Source of the DNA: JAFGPJ01 sp964439135
Lineage (GTDB): Bacteria; Planctomycetota; Phycisphaerae; Sedimentisphaerales; Anaerobacaceae
Length of the DNA stretch: 37,737 nucleotides
Direction of reading: 5' to 3'
Assembly: GCA_964439135.1 (NCBI GenBank)
Contig: CAYTNN010000012.1
Span: 1 to 37,737, forward strand
Part shown: in pieces, positions 33,684 through 37,737 of the stretch
Layout of the letters: each line of letters begins with the position of its first letter
Numbering within the stretch: position 1 is the stretch's first letter
The notes under the pieces: generated by a model
Database searches by the model: none
What the model saw: the letters and a program-made list of their open reading frames with translations, nothing else
What the model was told of the DNA's origin: nothing
Translations under genes and position numbers: made by a program

Positions 33684-35568
33684 GAGCATCCTGAAACGAT
33701 TGTTCACGAAGGTTCGCATGTTCAGTGACGATTATCTGGAAGCCAGGAGCATACTCATTCGTAAATCTTGCAAGGAACTCAAACAACCTGCGAACTGCGT
33801 TGAGATCAGCATCCTCTTCGGTTTTCTGGATCGAACCATCAGCTTCTTTGTAAACATTCGCAGATGGAAAATAGACCTGAGTGGGTTGATCAATAATGAG
33901 GAAATGTGGAATTGGCCTGTTGTTCGCAAACGCGAACTGATGTAACGCAAGGATTGCAGCCAGATGATACGCTAAATGATTCTCGCCGCCTCCTGTTCGC
34001 CCCATCGGTACTGGTCGTTCTGGCCGATCAACCACAACGGTAAGATTTGACAGGTCAAAGCGGAAAGGGAACTCACTGAATTCTGCCCCAAGCTCTTTAA
34101 TGTATTGTGTCATCCGAAACGATATGCTGTTCATTACAGACGTTAGCCTCTCATTGGTATCGTCATCGCCTATCTTCAACTCTAACTCCTCAACTTTAAG
34201 CCTGAGCCGCCTGAGTTCAGACTCAATCATTTCTATCTCATCGTTCGGGCGTGAGTTTTCAAGGAATAGACTGATCCTGCCAACCACTTTTGCGGCCGCA
34301 TTGTTTCGAGATCCCATTTTTGCTATTGCTTCATTGGCTTCTATCGCGCCTGACAGCTCTGATTCTTTGACCCTTATTTCCTCAGCCAAGAGCCGAATGG
34401 CCTCCTGTTGTTCGACCATGTAGGCCTCTAACTTCGGACGATCTCCAACAACCATCCGCATTTCCTCGTCAAGCGACTGGAGTTCACCTAACAGAGCTTC
34501 TGCGATGGGTGACGACATGCCTAGATTACGTTCGCAGAATGGCCACTGCCACTCACCGGTTTTTGGGTCTTTCGGGAGAGCATTTATTGACATAAGCCTG
34601 TCCCTCTGCTCACCTGCCTCTTTCGTATACCCATCAGCTTTTTTAGAGAATTGACGGGCAGTCTCAAGTTTCCTTTCGAATTCTCGCCTGTTCTCGCGAC
34701 GTTCAGAAAGTAAGTTTTCGATTTGTGAAATTCTACCTGTATCTTCCTCTGGTAAAGCCCCTGGCTTCCATTTTAGGACATCACGCAGAATATCCATAAT
34801 ACCTTCAATATCCTCTGTTGGACCCAATGGTTTTACGATCCCAACGGCCTTTGCTTCGGATAACAGACTGACACCCTTACTATAAGATGTGTCGATGAAA
34901 TCGCGAGCTTCATCTAAAAGTTTAGATTCAAGCTTTATGTTCCTTCGTGCAGTTCTCAGCTTTGCTTCAAGCTCGTAGCGATCGTCTGATGAGATACCCA
35001 ATAAAATAGGGAGAGTGTCACGGATCGCTTGAGGTTGATATGGTTCATTCTGCCGGTACAACAACTGATCTTTATTAGCAACTATTTCCTGTTTCTGAAA
35101 AAGGTAGTAAAAGGAATGTTTTACATTGGCGGAATAACTTTCCCTGCTTTGTTCCAATGCAACATTGGTCTTGTTCTCAGGGATACCAAGCAATTTGGAA
35201 AGAGTGGTTGTCACAGCATCATCATCTGAATTTACAGACAGTTCGTTAAATTCAGGTGGAAATATGTTATTGCCACGACGCATCATAGCTACGCTGCAAC
35301 TGCTATAACCTGCCGCTGGCGTTGGTTTAGCGACGAAAACCTGATCGTGATTAAATTGGTATATGACTCCAAACCACGAGACCTTATCTCTGATTACTCC
35401 TTCGGGGACATTGAAAGTAGACCGCCCCATGCAATACTCAATAATATCAGAGATCGCTGATTTACCCGTCGAAGAGCGACCTGTAATGATACTTAAACCG
35501 TTTCGGTTAAACAGAAGATCCCGCTTTTGGCCGGTATGACTGTAAATAACAATCGACTTAATTTTCAT
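33613..35568 (-). CDS. SMC-like ABC ATPase of an ABC-three-component system (DUF3732-type)
   Basis: The 651-aa ATPase has a Walker A GRSSTGKS (30-37). A long coiled-coil middle (~195-470) contains PFCERN where relatives often have a Cys-rich knuckle, so only one cysteine remains. A signature-like segment GRTGGGENHLAYH (~523-535), Walker B FLIIDQP (D560) and a switch histidine H617 in VTEHA follow. This matches DUF3732-type SMC/RecN-like ATPases, which form the ATPase arm of ABC-3C systems and should sense or clamp nucleic acid. The ATG overlaps the middle-component stop by four bases (ATGA). It is the last gene of the cassette. No other chromosome-segregation partner is nearby. Confidence 0.85.
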   Translation of the reverse strand: MKIKSIVIYSHTGQKRDLLFNRNGLSIITGRSSTGKSAISDIIEYCMGRSTFNVPEGVIRDKVSWFGVIYQFNHDQVFVAKPTPAAGYSSCSVAMMRRGNNIFPPEFNELSVNSDDDAVTTTLSKLLGIPENKTNVALEQSRESYSANVKHSFYYLFQKQEIVANKDQLLYRQNEPYQPQAIRDTLPILLGISSDDRYELEAKLRTARRNIKLESKLLDEARDFIDTSYSKGVSLLSEAKAVGIVKPLGPTEDIEGIMDILRDVLKWKPGALPEEDTGRISQIENLLSERRENRREFERKLETARQFSKKADGYTKEAGEQRDRLMSINALPKDPKTGEWQWPFCERNLGMSSPIAEALLGELQSLDEEMRMVVGDRPKLEAYMVEQQEAIRLLAEEIRVKESELSGAIEANEAIAKMGSRNNAAAKVVGRISLFLENSRPNDEIEMIESELRRLRLKVEELELKIGDDDTNERLTSVMNSISFRMTQYIKELGAEFSEFPFRFDLSNLTVVVDRPERPVPMGRTGGGENHLAYHLAAILALHQFAFANNRPIPHFLIIDQPTQVYFPSANVYKEADGSIQKTEEDADLNAVRRLFEFLARFTNEYAPGFQIIVTEHANLREQSFQDALIEKPWAKPPALVPDDWPNQPRA

Positions 35569-36053
35569 GGTTTTATCCCAAACGTTGTGTAAATCGTTAC
35601 CCGATCACCAATTTTGGCAAATTGTTTCCCTACAATTCTGGCGGCTTTCTGACATTCAATTGATTCTCGTGTCCCATCAATTTTTTGGCGGATGCCTTTC
35701 TCTTGCATCCTAAGCCGTCCCAGATTAGTGACTTCAAATGACCGAAGGTGCATCGTAAAGCCCAAGGCTTCGAAAGTATAAGGAAGGAGACATCTCGTCC
35801 GTTCTGCAAAGCCAACGAGCATTTGAGGGTTATCACTTATTGTTTTGAGTAGATAGCTATTCGATCTTTTCGGGATGAGTTCCCGTGAGTCTTTGTATAA
35901 GCAAAGCGGTAGAACGAGAAGAGCTAATGAGAATGGCATTCCTGAATCGTCGTCTTCTTCGAATCCCTGAAATGCGCGAAGGAGGATAACACCGCAAAAA
36001 GCTGGATTAAAAAGATTTCGTATTTCGAATGGGCGTTCGTTCCAAAGTTTCAT
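35565..36053 (-). CDS. ABC-three-component system middle component
   Basis: The 162-aa protein matches the middle component of ABC-3C systems in size, context and pattern: a start of LWNERPFEIRNLFNPAFCGVIL (in this numbering ~3-24), then FSLALLVLPLCLYKDSRE, and a later FTMHLRSFEVTNLGRLRM. Its biochemical role is unknown; it probably links the ATPase to the effector. I chose ATG 36053, two bases after the effector stop, over a TTG at 36059 that overlaps it. The downstream ATPase gene overlaps by four bases. Its position between the two larger genes is the standard order. Assignment rests on sequence pattern plus context. Confidence 0.8.
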   Translation of the reverse strand: MKLWNERPFEIRNLFNPAFCGVILLRAFQGFEEDDDSGMPFSLALLVLPLCLYKDSRELIPKRSNSYLLKTISDNPQMLVGFAERTRCLLPYTFEALGFTMHLRSFEVTNLGRLRMQEKGIRQKIDGTRESIECQKAARIVGKQFAKIGDRVTIYTTFGIKP

Positions 36054-36055
36054 TT

Positions 36056-37282
36056 TCAAGATCCACTTAGAATGCCATCAAGGCGTTCCAGAAAACGAGG
36101 GTGCCAATAAACCCTCGGTATTGGTCGACAGTTTGCGAGAATGTGAAAACACCCTCGTACAACGTATGGTTCAGATACACGCTCCCTAATTCGTAAATAA
36201 TCCGTATTCAATTCAGCCCACTTGTAAAGTTCTTTTCCTGCCGCTTGCAACGCACTCTCAGCACTGTCAACCTTAAGATCTTCGGAGATCACATCCCGAT
36301 ACCGCTCCCATTCGTCAACAAGACGATCTTCGTACTCTTCAACCTCACCCTCCAAGAGCACATCCTCGCGAGCCCACGAGGATCTTTGCTCAAATGCCCG
36401 ATAGTAGTCACAAATTGCATTTAAGATCCGATTCGACATGATACCAATCTCCCTCAATTGAGCCACGAAAAGCCGAGGATCGTTCTCTGGGTCTATTTCA
36501 CCTTCGGGTTTTTCTCCTCGAAAGTCTATTGGAAGGTTATCAGTTTTATATTGATCAGTAATCGAGGCGAGTTTGTCGGATATTTCGTGCCCAAAGACCT
36601 CTGACGTGCGTTTCCCCGTCAATAAGTTAATAACAAGATTGTTCCACCAGCCTTCAAGGCGTTCGTAAACATATCTTCTGAATTCACGCCGAACAGTCCG
36701 CATATGTTGTTCAATAATTAGTTCCGGCACATCATCGATCCTAGGGCTGTTGTCGAAAATAGCCACACGAGAGAGGAAGTCAATCTTTTCTTCCTCACTC
36801 AGTTTGTCGAACTCAGTCTTGATAGGTGTGATCACTTTTGATTTAGTAGTCGACAGAGCTTCCGCTATAAGTGGCAAGACAATAGATGCGTCGTTCTTCT
36901 CCGTTGGGAGAAAATGCGACAAGAAAGAGTCCACGGCAACTACACTTGTTGTGAAAATAAAGAAACGAAGTGTACATTCACTTCGTCCATCACGGTTGTA
37001 ACGTACCAACCAAATTCTTACCGATTTCCAGAAATCCGTCGAAAGATCGGTGAGGCGATCGCCCTTAGCTTTATGTTTGAGGGATGCTAAAGTCTTGACT
37101 CCTTTGTCATCCACGAAATCCAGATCATCGTCCTTTTCCATCAAGACCGTACTATCTTCAGGTAACTGCAATAGCCTAAGGAGGGCGAAGCGAGCTTGGT
37201 AGGTATAACCGAGTCCCTGCTCACCTGCCGAAAAAGAATTGTTAGTAGGTTTAACCATTGTGTTTAAACTATGTACATTCAC
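36056..37282 (-). CDS. ABC-three-component effector with a PD-(D/E)xK-like N-terminal domain
   Basis: The 408-aa protein is first in the cassette. Its N-terminal ~150 residues read GLGYTYQARFALLRLL (~23-38), then E49 with DDD (51-53), then LASLKHK (65-71), and LTDLSTDFWKSVRIW. This is the pattern of DUF4297/Cap4-like PD-(D/E)xK nuclease domains, with the lysine at K69 but Ser67 where the usual acid or Gln stands. The remainder (~190-408) is the ABC-3C C-terminal domain that couples effectors to the ATPase. The predicted role is DNA or RNA cleavage on infection. The start is uncertain: GTG 37282 is taken, ATG 37258 is the alternative, and neither has a clear ribosome site. Confidence 0.75.
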   Translation of the reverse strand: MNVHSLNTMVKPTNNSFSAGEQGLGYTYQARFALLRLLQLPEDSTVLMEKDDDLDFVDDKGVKTLASLKHKAKGDRLTDLSTDFWKSVRIWLVRYNRDGRSECTLRFFIFTTSVVAVDSFLSHFLPTEKNDASIVLPLIAEALSTTKSKVITPIKTEFDKLSEEEKIDFLSRVAIFDNSPRIDDVPELIIEQHMRTVRREFRRYVYERLEGWWNNLVINLLTGKRTSEVFGHEISDKLASITDQYKTDNLPIDFRGEKPEGEIDPENDPRLFVAQLREIGIMSNRILNAICDYYRAFEQRSSWAREDVLLEGEVEEYEDRLVDEWERYRDVISEDLKVDSAESALQAAGKELYKWAELNTDYLRIRERVSEPYVVRGCFHILANCRPIPRVYWHPRFLERLDGILSGS

Positions 37283-37419
37283 CTATTAAAATCTACGCCA
37301 CACGGCCCTATCACATTACTCATCCGCAAAAGCCTGCCTTCCACGAAATAAACAATATCTAATATTTGCTGTCTTCTGCCTGAATCAATTGAAAAGCTCG
37401 CTCAAGGTTGCTGATTCAT

Positions 37420-37448
37420 ATTATACCCATTGTTCCAGACCAAAACAA
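37420..37448 (-). promoter_or_regulatory. Candidate promoter of the ABC-3C cassette
   Basis: On the minus strand a perfect TATAAT (37425-37420) lies 17 bases after TTGTTT (37448-37443). The -35 match is weak, and the leader to the effector start would be about 130-155 bases. No better pair is closer to the gene. Confidence 0.4.
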
Positions 37449-37622
37449 AAACATTCGGCCAAAATCTGGTCCACATAGCCGTTATCGCACTTATTTTGCC
37501 CTTCTACTAATACAAGCGTTTCTCACGGGAAAATGTTACCTACGAATTTTTAAAAAAGACAAAAAAGTGAAAAAAAGGCGAAAAAGGTTGTTTTTGACCG
37601 GATAACAGGATAAAGGATTCTT

Positions 37623-37664
37623 GAATATCCAATATCGAATAACGAATGTCCAACATCGAAGGCA
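37623..37664 (+). repeat. Two 21-bp imperfect tandem units of a dispersed-repeat type
   Basis: TCCAATATCGAA (37628-37639) and TCCAACATCGAA (37649-37660) recur 21 bases apart within two imperfect units. This phrase is of a kind I associate with intergenic dispersed repeats in planctomycete and candidate-phylum assemblies. That association is from memory, and there is only one such locus in the window. Confidence 0.45.
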
Positions 37665-37737
37665 AAGAAACCGTGTTCATCTGTAATACAATCTTTTAAC
37701 TCCTTGTTTTTTATGCGTGTTTTTCATGCAGCGAATT

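Larger units (their letters stand above)
37283..37737. other. Right-end intergenic stretch with ABC-3C promoter region
   Basis: This stretch is AT-rich and without a credible gene. It holds the candidate ABC-3C promoter (37420-37448), an A-rich purine tract (about 37545-37587), and a short repeat pair near its right end (37623-37664). A 65-codon frame at 37408-37605 is low complexity at its end and lacks a ribosome site. Confidence 0.4.

Noticed and set aside
37408..37605. A 65-codon frame at the right end
   Set aside because: It ends in an A-rich low-complexity lysine tract, has no ribosome site and no recognisable pattern.

Overview
The window looks like a scaffold from a Planctomycetota bacterium, probably Phycisphaerae or Sedimentisphaerales-like. 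This is an inference from protein style, not from a marker gene. The signs are secreted right-handed beta-helix proteins ending in an INMGAYGG-type cap, a protein tail with the KMYFDDIRL motif, a heparinase II/III-like lyase, a twin-arginine TIM-barrel epimerase and a PQQ-propeller protein. Short dispersed repeats are also present that read as GVPPSRPAGILPA- or DALAT-like peptides when translated. An N run at 23102-23201 shows it is an assembly scaffold. No rRNA, tRNA or CRISPR array was recognised.

Layout. (1) 1-9200 is a polysaccharide-use and hypothetical region. It holds the end of a secreted protein, an unknown 273-aa protein and a heparan-glucosaminide acetyltransferase-like membrane protein. 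A three-gene minus-strand operon follows (DUF4832-type lipoprotein, TIM-barrel epimerase, heparinase II/III-like lyase), then a PQQ propeller and a zinc-ribbon membrane protein. (2) 9204-14475 is a divergent pair: a secreted beta-helix protein fused to a complete phosphotriesterase-like hydrolase domain, and a GH51 arabinofuranosidase. (3) 14578-25171 is a seven-gene minus-strand operon for 4-amino-4-deoxy-L-arabinose (L-Ara4N) modification of lipid A: arnB, a GT39 enzyme, arnC, arnA, arnD, a second GT39 enzyme and arnT. (4) 25612-31272 is a divergently transcribed tripartite RND efflux pump (outer-membrane factor, adaptor, permease). (5) 31347-33217 encodes a secreted HEFGH metalloprotease-like protein and a glycine-rich RRM RNA-binding protein. 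(6) 33613-37282 is a compact three-gene ABC-three-component (ABC-3C) conflict cassette: a PD-(D/E)xK-like effector, a middle component and an SMC-like ATPase.

How it works together. Regions 1 and 2 fit breakdown of acidic or acetylated polysaccharides and arabinose-containing glycans. Regions 3 and 4 lie back to back around a 440-bp intergenic region with a strong sigma70-like promoter for arnB and a palindromic candidate operator. Together they look like an envelope-defence island: cationic-peptide resistance by lipid A masking plus drug efflux. Region 6 is a probable anti-phage or anti-plasmid system.

Most notable points: the beta-helix/phosphotriesterase fusion; the full arn pathway with three GT39 enzymes and no arnE/arnF; the ABC-3C cassette; an intergenic repeat domesticated in frame inside a coding sequence; and a false assembly gap that splits a GT39 gene which is intact once the duplicated 49-bp flank is collapsed.
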